Origin: Bacteroidota bacterium
Lineage (GTDB): Bacteria; Bacteroidota; Ignavibacteria; Palsa-1295
Direction of reading: 5' to 3'
NCBI GenBank assembly: GCA_030706745.1
Contig: JAUZNX010000015.1
Coordinates: 1-64,000 of the forward strand
Length of the DNA: 64,000 nt
Shown: in pieces, positions 1 to 8,836 of the stretch
How the letters are laid out: every line of letters starts with the position of its first letter
Numbering within the stretch: position 1 is the first letter of the stretch
Made by a program: the position numbers and the translations under genes
Notes under the pieces: generated by a model
The model's input: only the letters and a program-made list of their open reading frames with translations
What the model was told of the DNA's origin: nothing
The model's database searches: none

Positions 1-153
1 CTCCGGAACAGGGTCGATAATGCATCTAACAGTATCGCCGCTAAGGAACGGTGAAGTTCACCACGCTTCTGCTACACTCCGTCTGTTGCGGTTTATATAC
101 CGTAACAAAGGCTGCTACAGAATGTGAGCAGTATACAAGGGGCGGAGTACACC

Positions 154-265
154 GCCCCCTCCGGGGCTAATAAATTTTTCCACTCACGTGACCCAGGGTT
201 CCGCTTCGCATCGTTGGCGATGCTTCGCTTCACCCTGGGCTGCGGGTACATCGTGCCTCCGGCAC
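154..265. repeat. Triple-hairpin palindromic element (REP-like)
   Basis: Three inverted repeats follow each other. The first is GCCCC (154-158) with GGGGC (163-167). The second is CCCAGGGT (192-199) with ACCCTGGG (232-239), enclosing an inner stem GCATCG (208-213) with CGATGC (218-223). The third is GTGCC (253-257) with GGCAC (261-265). All pairings are read directly from the sequence. The compact series of GC-rich stems resembles dispersed palindromic elements of other bacteria, but no transposase lies nearby. Identity as a mobile repeat is inference. Confidence 0.5.
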
Positions 266-360
266 TTTATTCTAGCGTCCCTGCGATTATTTGCAGAATT
301 CATCGAAAATATGCGATACCGTAGGTTATATATTAGGTGGAGGGGAGTCTCTTCGTCAAT

Positions 361-388
361 TTACGAATTACGAATTACGAATAACGAA
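361..388. repeat. Tandem heptamer TTACGAA, four copies
   Basis: Three exact copies of TTACGAA (361-367, 368-374, 375-381) are followed by one copy with a single change, TAACGAA (382-388). It is noncoding and lies about 190 bases upstream of the first gene. I assign no function; slipped-strand expansion is a simple explanation. Confidence 0.8.
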
Positions 389-576
389 TTTGAAGCAAAA
401 TAGGCATCTTTGCAATGCGAAAGATCATTGCTGTCCAAGTGACACCGCGACCGTTTCATGAAACACTTCCGAAAATCAAATACAAAATAATATATAGTGT
501 CTCAGTGACACGGCAGAAACAGTAGGGCAGGAATGACCAGGTGAGACTATGCCATGAGCCCGATTGTTGAATAGCG

Positions 577-1581
577 ATGAAGCTAACTATGTTCGAACTC
601 GTGACGCGAAGTATTCGGAATCTGGCGCTGGGTGTGGTGGTGAGCGTAGGCGTGCTGCTCGCGCTGATGGTCGTGGACCGGTGGAGTGCGGGGCATAACG
701 CGCTCGAAATATCGCGGACGCAAGCCGCACCTCCCTTCGGTGAACCCGGCTACGCGCCGGGACCCTTTGCCGGTGGCCGAAGCATCACCGATCTCGAATT
801 GCCGAAGGAGGTCTCGATCTTCGGCGAGCGAGTGCCGCTGGAGAATTGGGAAATGCGCGAGCGGTTCGAGCGCGAGTTCTACTACAACTGGAACAACGCG
901 AGCGCGCTCGTCATCTGGTGGAATCGGTCGGGGCGATACTTCCCGATGATCCACAAAATGTTGGAAGATGCGGGTCTGCCAACGGACCTGCAATATCTGG
1001 CCGTTGCGGAGAGCGGTCTGGCGAATATCAAGTCGCCGGCGAATGCGAATGGCTTCTGGCAGTTCATCCCCGGCACGGCGCAGCGGTTCGGTCTGCGCGT
1101 GGATGACTTGATCGACGAGCGGCTCGATCCGGAGAAAGCGACTCGCGCGGCGATTGCCTACTTCAAGTATATGAAGTCGATGTTCTCGACGTGGACGCTT
1201 GTCGCCGCTGGTTACAACATGGGCGAGGACAACGTGGCGACGGCGATGCAATGGCAGCACGCCGAGAGTTACTGGAATCTGAATCTGAACGATGAGACGA
1301 TGCGCTATGTGTTTCGTATCGCGGCACTCAAAGAGCTGATGACACATGGCGATAAGTATGGTCTGGACTTCGGTCACCTGAAGCCCTATCACACGCCAGC
1401 GGTGAAATATGCATCGGTGACCGGACCAATTGCATCGATTTCGGATTGGGCATTTGGAATGGGATACCTGTATAAAGATGTGAAAGTGCTGAATCCGTGG
1501 CTGGCGGGGCGATCGATCCCGTCGGGGACTTGGCAGATTGCGCTTCCGCTTACAGAAGCAGATCGGCCTGTAATAAGATGA
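577..1581 (+). CDS. Membrane-anchored lytic transglycosylase (SLT domain, MltD-like)
   Basis: A peptidoglycan-cleaving enzyme that would act in the periplasm, cutting the MurNAc-GlcNAc bond to leave an anhydro end. Residues 14-33 form one N-terminal membrane segment or signal anchor. The catalytic glutamate of the SLT fold is E145 in the motif LAVAESGL, followed by the conserved GFWQFIPGTA (159-168) and by AAGYNMG (210-216). At 334 residues it ends soon after the SLT domain, with no LysM repeats of the kind that MltD enzymes usually carry, so wall binding must differ. The start is ATG at 577; a second ATG four codons in is possible. The family call is firm, the exact subfamily less so. Confidence 0.9.
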   Translation: MKLTMFELVTRSIRNLALGVVVSVGVLLALMVVDRWSAGHNALEISRTQAAPPFGEPGYAPGPFAGGRSITDLELPKEVSIFGERVPLENWEMRERFEREFYYNWNNASALVIWWNRSGRYFPMIHKMLEDAGLPTDLQYLAVAESGLANIKSPANANGFWQFIPGTAQRFGLRVDDLIDERLDPEKATRAAIAYFKYMKSMFSTWTLVAAGYNMGEDNVATAMQWQHAESYWNLNLNDETMRYVFRIAALKELMTHGDKYGLDFGHLKPYHTPAVKYASVTGPIASISDWAFGMGYLYKDVKVLNPWLAGRSIPSGTWQIALPLTEADRPVIR

Positions 1582-1647
1582 ACAGGCCATTGGCACGCTT
1601 TCGGCATATAATGCAAAGTGAGATTACCATTATTCCACTTTGAGCTT

Positions 1648-2430
1648 ATGTTATTCCTACGAAGAAATTTTCCATTTATTTTCATTCCAGTATCCTTTGC
1701 AGTAGCGCTTCTGCTCGTTGGCGGCTGTTCGAGCACCACGAGCGTTTCCACGAACGATGGGACGGTCACGATGCAATCGCAGCTAGCCACCTCGGACGTA
1801 AACCAAATGGTCGTCAAAGGCCAGGTCCCAACGGATTTGACATTTTCGTCGATCGTCGTGACGCGAGTTCAGGTGTTCATCAAGGACATCAAATTGCATT
1901 CGGATGTTGAGGACACATCGAAGGACGATCATGATGCGGAGATCAAGACCGGTCCGTTCGTCATGGTGTTCGATTCGACTGGAACCCATGTGGTTACGAC
2001 GGTTACAATCCCTGCCGGGACATACGATCGCGTCAAGTTCGAGCTTCACAAGCCTAACCAGAACGATGCGGCCGATGCGGCGATCCTGGCGGCCTATCCT
2101 GATTTTGTAAGCGGAAACCAGACGTACACGGTCGTTATCGATGGCTACACGGTTTCGAATGGCGTGCGAACGTACTTCCGCAATCGCTCGATTTCCTCGA
2201 AGAATTTCACGCTCCGCTTTAAGGACCACGACAACCAGTTCAGCGATCTGAATAATATCGTGATCTCAGGTGGGTCATCCATGACGCTGGCCTTCCAGTT
2301 CGATCCGAGACTCGTGTTCCACATTGAAGGACTGCTGAATGGGACGATGTTCGATCCGCGAGATACGAGCCATCAGAAGGATATCGACGATCATGTGCTG
2401 ATCGCGATCCGCCTGGTGAAGATTTCTTAA
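1648..2430 (+). CDS. Lipoprotein with DUF4382-like domain
   Basis: An exported lipoprotein of about 260 residues. From the ATG at 1648 the protein begins with an RR-containing n-region and a hydrophobic stretch ending in LLVGGC, a good lipobox with C27 as the lipidated residue. A GTG at 1618 is in frame but would only extend the n-region. The body has alternating beta-type segments; the segment around SSIVVTRVQVFIKDIKL resembles the DUF4382 family of predicted surface beta-sandwich domains. That match is made by eye and is tentative. It follows the transglycosylase by about 65 bases in the same direction and may be co-transcribed. Function unknown. Confidence 0.72.
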   Translation: MLFLRRNFPFIFIPVSFAVALLLVGGCSSTTSVSTNDGTVTMQSQLATSDVNQMVVKGQVPTDLTFSSIVVTRVQVFIKDIKLHSDVEDTSKDDHDAEIKTGPFVMVFDSTGTHVVTTVTIPAGTYDRVKFELHKPNQNDAADAAILAAYPDFVSGNQTYTVVIDGYTVSNGVRTYFRNRSISSKNFTLRFKDHDNQFSDLNNIVISGGSSMTLAFQFDPRLVFHIEGLLNGTMFDPRDTSHQKDIDDHVLIAIRLVKIS

Positions 2431-2497
2431 GCACAATAGAACAGTACTACGAAGCCAACCCGGAACCGTGCATCCAGCATGACGTTGATACAATGTC

Positions 2498-3499
2498 ATG
2501 CATGTACGGTTCTGGGTTTTAATAGGGCTAGTAGGTATTGGGCCTTCGCTGGTGAGCCCCGCAATGGCACAGCGGCCTCAAAAGGGGAAGAAGAAGCCGG
2601 TGCCGAAATTAGCGGTCTCGCCCTTCGCGACTCCGTCAAAATATTATCGGATCGCCGGTTTGGGCAGCTCCGAAGGCGATACGTCGAACACGTTTCCCTA
2701 TCCGACTGCTGTGCTGCAAGTGCTGGACACCGTGAATACCAGGATTGTCGTCCGGTTTCCGGAGCTTGGGATGCTGGGTGTTCGCGAAGATACGGTGACG
2801 GAGCCGGCGTTCTACATTAACGATACCCTTCGTGGCTATGAGCCGCATGAGCCGCTGGTGCTGCTGAGCTTCCCGAAGACGCAATACTTCGTCCTTATCG
2901 ATGTCTGGTCTCGCGACCGCAAGACCCTACTCGACTCTCGACCGTTCGAATACGAAATGGACGTCCAGAAATATCATACGGCACGCCTTACGTATGTTCA
3001 CGACCCAACGGCAGGTCCTGGTGCTCCGACCTTACGTCGACCATTCCAGCCCTCGCTGCTCCCCTTCTCAATCGAAACGAACCCGGCCTGGGGCGGCATC
3101 GAAACACTCGACTCCACCGGCACGTACTCGTTGATCTTCCGCGACCCACTGGAACCGAAGAAGGTGGCAATGTCACTTTCCATGCGGCCGACGTTGGTGG
3201 GGACAATTGACTCTGCGACCTGGAGGAACTTCCGCATGAAGGCGGAAATGGCATTTGGTGCAAAGGGAGTCGCCACGAGTTCGATTGGCGATTTTCAAGT
3301 TGATGACCTTGCCACGCGTAAGTATATCCGCGGCGGGTATGAGTTCGTCTCGAAAACCGGCGACAGTACAGTGGACTATGTCGCGGCATTTCTGACACCT
3401 CGGGCGATCCTACTGCTCTTCGCACCAATGGATATGCCGAATCAGCAACTGCAGTACGCATACTTCCGGGCAATTGCCAGAAGCCTGAAACTTGACTAA
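2498..3499 (+). CDS. Exported protein of unknown function
   Basis: I do not recognise a family. The 333-residue product starts with a classic signal peptide (residues 1-24, cleavage after AMA before QRPQ), followed by a short lysine-rich linker, so it should be periplasmic or outer-membrane associated. The middle part (40-160) looks like a beta-sandwich. The C-terminal 120 residues have an alpha/beta pattern with a final amphipathic helix (YFRAIARSLK), vaguely reminiscent of PsbP-like folds, but I would not rely on that. It sits between two other exported proteins, only 15 bases before the next start codon, which suggests an operon. Confidence 0.75.
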   Translation: MHVRFWVLIGLVGIGPSLVSPAMAQRPQKGKKKPVPKLAVSPFATPSKYYRIAGLGSSEGDTSNTFPYPTAVLQVLDTVNTRIVVRFPELGMLGVREDTVTEPAFYINDTLRGYEPHEPLVLLSFPKTQYFVLIDVWSRDRKTLLDSRPFEYEMDVQKYHTARLTYVHDPTAGPGAPTLRRPFQPSLLPFSIETNPAWGGIETLDSTGTYSLIFRDPLEPKKVAMSLSMRPTLVGTIDSATWRNFRMKAEMAFGAKGVATSSIGDFQVDDLATRKYIRGGYEFVSKTGDSTVDYVAAFLTPRAILLLFAPMDMPNQQLQYAYFRAIARSLKLD

Positions 3500-3514
3500 G
3501 CTTTGATAGGACAC

Positions 3515-4012
3515 ATGAGACTGATCGGCCTAATCGCTTTGAGCCTTCTAGTGACGGACGCATCCTTCGCGCAACCTGGGAAACCGTTCGAGTTGCATGG
3601 ACTTCGACCAGGGATGTTGACTCGAGAGATTATCCTATATTCCCACGCTCCACTGGATACAATCCTCTGGGGTGGTGGAGATGGAGCGAGCATCATTTCC
3701 TTCAAAGGTGAATGCCTGCATGATTCGGGGGAGTTTCGAGTCTCGGTTGAAGGACCGGAAGTCACCCAGCTGCTCTTTGTGTCAAAGCAGCGGGATTCCA
3801 CGCACGCGCAAATGGCGTTCAACCACACGAGCGCCGCGCTTGACAAGCTCTATGGCACTCCGGAGAAGTACCATAATGTCTATCGCATCATGACCTGGGA
3901 GGGCGCTGGCCAACAGCTCAAGCTCTCCACCAAGGATGGCGGGCTCTTCTACTCGCTTGGCCTCACGGCCCGGCGAACGCGTTCGGTGCCTCGCCAAGAT
4001 TCACCCAAATGA
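3515..4012 (+). CDS. Small exported protein of unknown function
   Basis: A 165-residue product with a signal peptide (MRLIGLIALSLLV, cleavage near SFA before QPG). ATG at 3515 is preferred; a TTG four codons upstream (3503) is possible but would touch the preceding stop. The mature part is mostly beta-strand with no known motif. The C-terminal tail is arginine-rich. It is placed directly behind the previous exported protein and is probably translated from the same message. No function is proposed. Confidence 0.7.
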   Translation: MRLIGLIALSLLVTDASFAQPGKPFELHGLRPGMLTREIILYSHAPLDTILWGGGDGASIISFKGECLHDSGEFRVSVEGPEVTQLLFVSKQRDSTHAQMAFNHTSAALDKLYGTPEKYHNVYRIMTWEGAGQQLKLSTKDGGLFYSLGLTARRTRSVPRQDSPK

Positions 4013-4110
4013 TGATTTCCGGAACAAATCATGGTGCGCCGGTCTTTCGACAATGGCACACACCAATGCCATCATTCCTCACCTTAGTAGATCGGACTTA
4101 GCACTTTTTC

Positions 4111-5211
4111 ATGGGAATACGCTGCGGCATTGTTGGTCTTCCGAATGTTGGCAAATCCACGCTATTCAATGCGATCACGGCATCCAGCCAGGCTGCCGCT
4201 GAGAATTACCCATTCTGCACGATCGAGCCGAATACTGGAATCGTACCGGTGCCAGACACGCGCATTCACGAATTGACCGAAATCGTCAATCCTGCTCGCG
4301 AAGTCCCGGCCACAATCGAGTTCGTGGATATAGCCGGACTCGTCAAGGGCGCCGCACAAGGTGAAGGGCTCGGGAATCAGTTTCTCTCCCATATTCGCGA
4401 AGTCGATGCCATCGCGCATGTCGTTCGATGCTTCGATGACCCGAATGTGATCCACGTCGATGCGGATATCAACCCCCGGCGAGACATCGAAGTCGTCGAA
4501 ACAGAATTGATTCTCAAGGACCTCGAGACGCTTGACAAAAAATCGGACGCCGCACAACGCAAGGGGAAGACCGGCGACCCCAAGGCTCGGGCCGAAGCGG
4601 ACTTCTACGAACGTCTGCGCGAACATTTGGCCAAGGGTAGACTCGCTCGATACTTCCCCATCGCCAATGATGATGAGAAAGAATGGATGCGTGATACTTA
4701 TCTTCTCACCTCAAAGCCAGTTCTGTATGTTGCGAACACCGATGAAGCCGGCGTCGTGAATGGCAACGACTACATCGAGACAGTGCGCGAGATTGCTTCA
4801 AAGGAAGGGGCCCGCGTGGTACCCGTCTGCGCCAAGATCGAAATGGAATTGGTCGAATTGCCGGAGGAAGACCGTACACAATTCTTGCACGAGCTTGGAC
4901 TAAAGGAACCGGGGCTCAATGCGCTGGTGCGCGAAGCTTACGATCTGCTGGGTCTCCAGACATACTTCACGGCTGGACCAAAAGAAGTTCGAGCCTGGAC
5001 CGTTCGAAAAGGTGCGAAAGCACCAGAAGCGGCGGCTGTCATCCATACCGATTTTGAAAAAGGCTTTATTCGAGCCGAAGTCATGCGGTTTAACGACTTT
5101 ATTCGGCTTCAGTCAGAGGCTGCTGTCCGCGATGCGGGATTGCTCCGAAGCGAAGGCCGAGAGTATCTTGTGCAGGACGGGGATATTATGCACTTTAGGT
5201 TCAACGTCTAA
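4111..5211 (+). CDS. ychF: Ribosome-binding ATPase YchF (Obg-related P-loop protein)
   Basis: A universally conserved P-loop NTPase that binds the ribosome and, unusually for the TRAFAC GTPase class, prefers ATP. The G1 loop GLPNVGKST is at residues 9-17, the switch region DIAGLVKGA follows, and the NKxD specificity motif is replaced by NTDE. That replacement is typical of YchF and explains its altered base preference. The C-terminal TGS domain is complete ([10 protein letters not shown] to the end). The length, 366 residues, matches the family norm of about 363. The start at ATG 4111 gives the standard [12 protein letters not shown] opening. The next gene follows after 34 bases. Confidence 0.97.
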   Translation: MGIRCGIVGLPNVGKSTLFNAITASSQAAAENYPFCTIEPNTGIVPVPDTRIHELTEIVNPAREVPATIEFVDIAGLVKGAAQGEGLGNQFLSHIREVDAIAHVVRCFDDPNVIHVDADINPRRDIEVVETELILKDLETLDKKSDAAQRKGKTGDPKARAEADFYERLREHLAKGRLARYFPIANDDEKEWMRDTYLLTSKPVLYVANTDEAGVVNGNDYIETVREIASKEGARVVPVCAKIEMELVELPEEDRTQFLHELGLKEPGLNALVREAYDLLGLQTYFTAGPKEVRAWTVRKGAKAPEAAAVIHTDFEKGFIRAEVMRFNDFIRLQSEAAVRDAGLLRSEGREYLVQDGDIMHFRFNV

Positions 5212-5245
5212 GTTTGATGATGACGCCACATGGCGCGGACAACGA

Positions 5246-5872
5246 ATGCGACTTGAAGAAGGGATACCAAAATATAATCTAACATTTCTCTCCCGCGAGG
5301 ATCTCGAATCGATGCTCCGCGAGCGAGGAATGGACGCGGTCGATGTCAATAAAGTGCTCGATGCCTACGACATGGCCGAGAGCGTTCACGAATTCCAAAA
5401 ACGTCTGGACGGTACCCCATACTTCTGGCATCCAAGCCGTGTCGCAAAAATCTTTATCGAAGAACTCAATCACTTCGATCCTCCGCTGATCTGCGCGGCA
5501 TTACTCCATGATGCTCTGGAAGATTCGAACGTGCTTACGCCAGAGATTATCGAACTGAATTTCGGATCGTACACAAGCTATCTCGTTCAAAAGCTTACGA
5601 AGGACATCAAGGCCACTGGTCCAATGAAGGACTGGGTCGAGCGCGAATATGTCGAGCGGCTGATGCAGTCGAGCGAGGACGCGCGGATGCTAAAGCTCGC
5701 TGACCGTTTGGATACCTATCGCTGCCTGGAGTTCAACGTAAAGAAGAATCCGATCAAGTATATTATGGAGACGACCGAGCACTACTTCCCGCTCGCCCAC
5801 GGCTCCCAGAACCCGCGCCTCCGCTATCTCATCAAAGAGCTACAGAAAGAGCAGAATAAGTTTTTGGGATAA
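5246..5872 (+). CDS. Small HD-domain hydrolase, MESH1/SpoT-hydrolase-like
   Basis: A single-domain metal-dependent phosphohydrolase of 208 residues related to the hydrolase half of RelA/SpoT. The visible metal and substrate motifs are H62 in YFWHPSRVA, H88-D89 with E92-D93 in AALLHDALEDS, and D153 in KLADRL. These correspond to the HD, ED and D motifs that chelate manganese in SpoT and MESH1. There is no synthetase, TGS or ACT domain. The likely substrates are ppGpp-type alarmones, though MESH1 relatives can also hydrolyse NADPH. The start is ATG at 5246, because reading further upstream would run through ychF. It lies 34 bases behind ychF, so two ribosome or stringency-related genes are probably co-expressed. 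Confidence 0.85.
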   Translation: MRLEEGIPKYNLTFLSREDLESMLRERGMDAVDVNKVLDAYDMAESVHEFQKRLDGTPYFWHPSRVAKIFIEELNHFDPPLICAALLHDALEDSNVLTPEIIELNFGSYTSYLVQKLTKDIKATGPMKDWVEREYVERLMQSSEDARMLKLADRLDTYRCLEFNVKKNPIKYIMETTEHYFPLAHGSQNPRLRYLIKELQKEQNKFLG

Positions 5873-5901
5873 GCCATCGTTGTGGCGAATCCCATATTTC
5901 T

Positions 5902-8796
5902 TCAGAAGCCAGTGGTAACCCGGAAGAACCAGTCCGCCGAGGAGTTCTTCACCAGCTCCCAGCCAACGCCACCTTCGAACGGTCCGCTACGAAGTTCAGC
6001 GCCGGCGGTTTTCAGCCACTCTGTTTTAGAGAGTGGAGTAATGGTCACATTGGGATTATTCGTTGGAGCGTCCGCATACCAGGTCGAACCAATATCGAAG
6101 AATTCGACAAGAGATGGTGAGAGAGCTTTTAGGATCGGCACTAGGCCGCTGAATATCTTATCTTGCTGAACGATCTCAACGGATCCCATTACCAGCCGAT
6201 TACCATAATAATAGCGACGAATACCGCGCAGCCGATCGAGTGTATGAATGCCCGTAAGATTGAAGCCCTCTTCAAAATTATCATACTTGTAAAACCCGAG
6301 GAAGTCTTGCGGTAACTCGTCTCCTAGATCGGCTGCGATTCGGCCGCTAAAGGCAATTTGACTACGCTCATCCTCGCCGGAGAACGCCTGCCGGATTGTT
6401 GCGCGCAACCGTGTTCGCGTCAAATCACTCGCGAGTTTCTTGTCGCTATGTTGCGCCTCGAGTCGCAGCTCGCTTAAGGGTGACACGAATGCATAACTGG
6501 CAGTGAGTTCGAGAAGTTGTACCGATATCGGACGATGCGCAGCCGGCACCGAATCGAACTCGATGGTATTCCATGGATCGAGCTTCATCCATTGGCCGCC
6601 GAAGAATAGATTGTGAAGCTTCGTCAACGAGTTCGGTGTATGAAGCGCCAGATTCAGCCCAACATTGGCTCGATGGGATTGTTCGTAATATGCAACGTCA
6701 GAGAGGACATCGCAAAAATCGAGTGAGTTCGATGTGCCTGCGATTATGCTGGGCAGAAGTTGATTGTTCACATACTCGACGCCGTATGAGAATGTTTTGC
6801 TCACATCACCGTAGAGTCCGTAGGCTTGCAGAGCATGCTTTTGCATCTCATCCGACATGAGTGTAAATCCACCCCACTGAGTGCCAGCGTCTCCAGTGTG
6901 TGTTAGGTCGGAGCCGATAAGCGGAAGGATGAGCAACGGATGAATATGTCCCAGCGAGTTGTATTCGTATGGCCCGACTGTGATGGTTGAAGGAATCGAA
7001 TCTGGCGCTCGCGTGATGAGTGGCCACCGCACCGTTCTCCACGCCGTGTATTTCGTGGCAAGTGGCGGCAACGGGGCACTTCGAATTGTGCGGCTCGTGG
7101 TAAGCCAATACATCTGCACGGAATTTCTCGATGCGAACGAAGTGATGAGAACCGAATCCTGACGCACGTCCCACGCAAGGACGTTGGAAGCAGCGTCGGT
7201 CAGTTGCCGTCCAGAGCGTCCACTCTGTCCGTCTCGTCCATCGATCACGTACAAATTCGGCAGCCCATTACGAAAGGAGAGAAAGATGATTGAATCACCA
7301 CTTGGCATCCAGACCGGATAACGATCGTTGATCGAGTCATTCGTGAGATACGCAACCGCTCCAGAAGCCACATCGACACTGGCCACATCCCGCATCCCAT
7401 TTTTGCGAAAGATACTGAAGGCAATATGCTTCCCATCAGGCGACCAATGCGGCGAATAGACCTCGATGTTGTCGTCATCAAAGTGCGTGAGATTGCGAAT
7501 GTGCTCCCCATCCGCATCGAGCAAGGCAAGATCGGATCCAGAGCGCCGGAATTGCGCACACACGATGGTTCGGCCATCGGGCGAGAAATCGGGATATTCA
7601 AGCCGCTGATTCGAAGAAATGCGCGTCAAGTCTCCGGACTCGGTACTACATGTGAACAGATCGTAAATCAGATCGCCATGATCGCCGAAACGAATTTTCG
7701 AAAAGAGAAGCTGCTTGCCATCCGGCGACCATGAAAGATATGGTTCAATTCCCGATTCGGCGGTTAGCAGTTTCGCGGAGCTGCCAGTATCCTTATCGAG
7801 TATGAAAAGCTTCGTCGATTCTTCGATCGTTCGTTTACCGAGAATTGCGATCCGTTTGCCATCCCGTGCCAGCCTGGCCGCACCAACGACCGCCAGACCC
7901 GATGGGATCTTCCGGGCGATGTCCTCGACATCTTCTTTCTGGCCAAACTCAGTGTTATAATACACATTGAGCGACTTGTGCCACTCCTCCATGATCTCAC
8001 CCAGCTTATGCTTCGTTACGCCGTGAACAGCTTCGTCGAAATCATACGGCACCAGGCCACGCGTGCCATGCTTGATAATTCTGGCAAGCGAGCTATCGCC
8101 ATACTTCCACGCAATATACCGGACGAGCGATTGACCGCCCTCATAGATCAGCGTGCCGGCAAGGAAGTCATCCGACCCAAGATCGAGCTTACTGGATACT
8201 GCGGCAATGCGCAGCGGAACATCGAGATCGTTTGTCCAGCCGTCGGGCTCCATGTACCGCGCCATCCCTTCGTTGAACCATCGCGGCACTTTGGGCTCTG
8301 GGGCAAGCACATCGAGCCAGGTATGTGTCGCGCGGGCAATTACAATATGCGTGAACTCATGCGAGAGCACCGAGCGCAGCCACTTCGAAGTGCCACTTGC
8401 ACGCAGCGAAAAGAGGTTATCATCCAGGATGCCGCGCAGCCAGACGAAAATGTAGTCGTCCATAAATGCGAAGGCATTGCGTTCCTCGTCGTTATCAGAA
8501 AGATAAATCCGGACCTTGCCAGACATCTCTGTCTCGAGATTTGTCGTGACGACCCGATAGACTTCCTCCGCAATCGGCGCCGCGATTCGCGCGATGGAAT
8601 CGAGGCCCTGATGATATACGATCACGAAATGATCGGTCTCGATCTCTTGCCAGAATAATTCTGGATGATTCGCTCCGGTCACACCAAACAGTTGTGCGGA
8701 TGCGGGCTGGCTGCCAAAGATCACGCCAGCAAGGAGGAGCAGCGATAATACGGTCGAGCGACGTATTACAAATGCCCTGGTCCGGATCTGCATCAT
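5902..8796 (-). CDS. Secreted zinc metallopeptidase/TolB-like propeller/outer-membrane barrel protein
   Basis: A large exported protein of about 964 residues with three modules. After a signal peptide (cleavage near PASA before Q) comes a gluzincin peptidase domain: the HEFTH zinc motif has H146, E147 and H150, and the third ligand is likely E176 in FNEGMARY. Next come WD40-like PD40 repeats of the TolB type (for example LSWSPDGKQLLFS and FSPDGRTIV). The last 300 residues are beta-rich and end in a terminal phenylalanine, as in BamA/D15-type outer-membrane barrels. The start is taken as the ATG-ATG pair at 8796; a TTG at 8820 is the only longer choice. It probably anchors in the outer membrane. 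Substrate unknown. Convergent with the HD hydrolase gene. Confidence 0.85.
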   Translation of the reverse strand: MMQIRTRAFVIRRSTVLSLLLLAGVIFGSQPASAQLFGVTGANHPELFWQEIETDHFVIVYHQGLDSIARIAAPIAEEVYRVVTTNLETEMSGKVRIYLSDNDEERNAFAFMDDYIFVWLRGILDDNLFSLRASGTSKWLRSVLSHEFTHIVIARATHTWLDVLAPEPKVPRWFNEGMARYMEPDGWTNDLDVPLRIAAVSSKLDLGSDDFLAGTLIYEGGQSLVRYIAWKYGDSSLARIIKHGTRGLVPYDFDEAVHGVTKHKLGEIMEEWHKSLNVYYNTEFGQKEDVEDIARKIPSGLAVVGAARLARDGKRIAILGKRTIEESTKLFILDKDTGSSAKLLTAESGIEPYLSWSPDGKQLLFSKIRFGDHGDLIYDLFTCSTESGDLTRISSNQRLEYPDFSPDGRTIVCAQFRRSGSDLALLDADGEHIRNLTHFDDDNIEVYSPHWSPDGKHIAFSIFRKNGMRDVASVDVASGAVAYLTNDSINDRYPVWMPSGDSIIFLSFRNGLPNLYVIDGRDGQSGRSGRQLTDAASNVLAWDVRQDSVLITSFASRNSVQMYWLTTSRTIRSAPLPPLATKYTAWRTVRWPLITRAPDSIPSTITVGPYEYNSLGHIHPLLILPLIGSDLTHTGDAGTQWGGFTLMSDEMQKHALQAYGLYGDVSKTFSYGVEYVNNQLLPSIIAGTSNSLDFCDVLSDVAYYEQSHRANVGLNLALHTPNSLTKLHNLFFGGQWMKLDPWNTIEFDSVPAAHRPISVQLLELTASYAFVSPLSELRLEAQHSDKKLASDLTRTRLRATIRQAFSGEDERSQIAFSGRIAADLGDELPQDFLGFYKYDNFEEGFNLTGIHTLDRLRGIRRYYYGNRLVMGSVEIVQQDKIFSGLVPILKALSPSLVEFFDIGSTWYADAPTNNPNVTITPLSKTEWLKTAGAELRSGPFEGGVGWELVKNSSADWFFRVTTGF

Positions 8797-8836
8797 AAAC
8801 CTCGGTGATCTCAATCTCAAAACGCGCGCTAATTCA

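Larger units (their letters stand above)
1..576. other. Intergenic region with hairpins and a tandem heptamer
   Basis: No convincing gene was found; the short open frames have no recognisable protein. The stretch holds three closely spaced inverted repeats (154-167, 192-239 and 253-265) and four tandem copies of a heptamer (361-388), both listed separately. A further small hairpin, GTGTC/GACAC, lies around 498-512. The region upstream of position 1 is not visible, so part of this may be the tail of a longer intergenic region. Confidence 0.6.

Noticed and set aside
583-1596. Long minus-strand open frame of about 337 codons antisense to the transglycosylase
   Set aside because: Its product is arginine- and histidine-rich with no domain, a typical mirror of a GC-rich gene on the other strand that has clear catalytic motifs.
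4919-5245. N-terminal extension of the HD hydrolase into ychF
   Set aside because: The added residues are an out-of-frame reading of the ychF TGS domain; the HD protein has a normal start at 5246.
5868-5910. Possible terminator GGGAT/ATCCC between the HD gene and the peptidase gene
   Set aside because: A five-base stem with a long loop and no T-run.
7978-8658. Plus-strand open frame of about 226 codons antisense to the metallopeptidase
   Set aside because: No recognisable protein; the opposite strand encodes the HEFTH peptidase domain.
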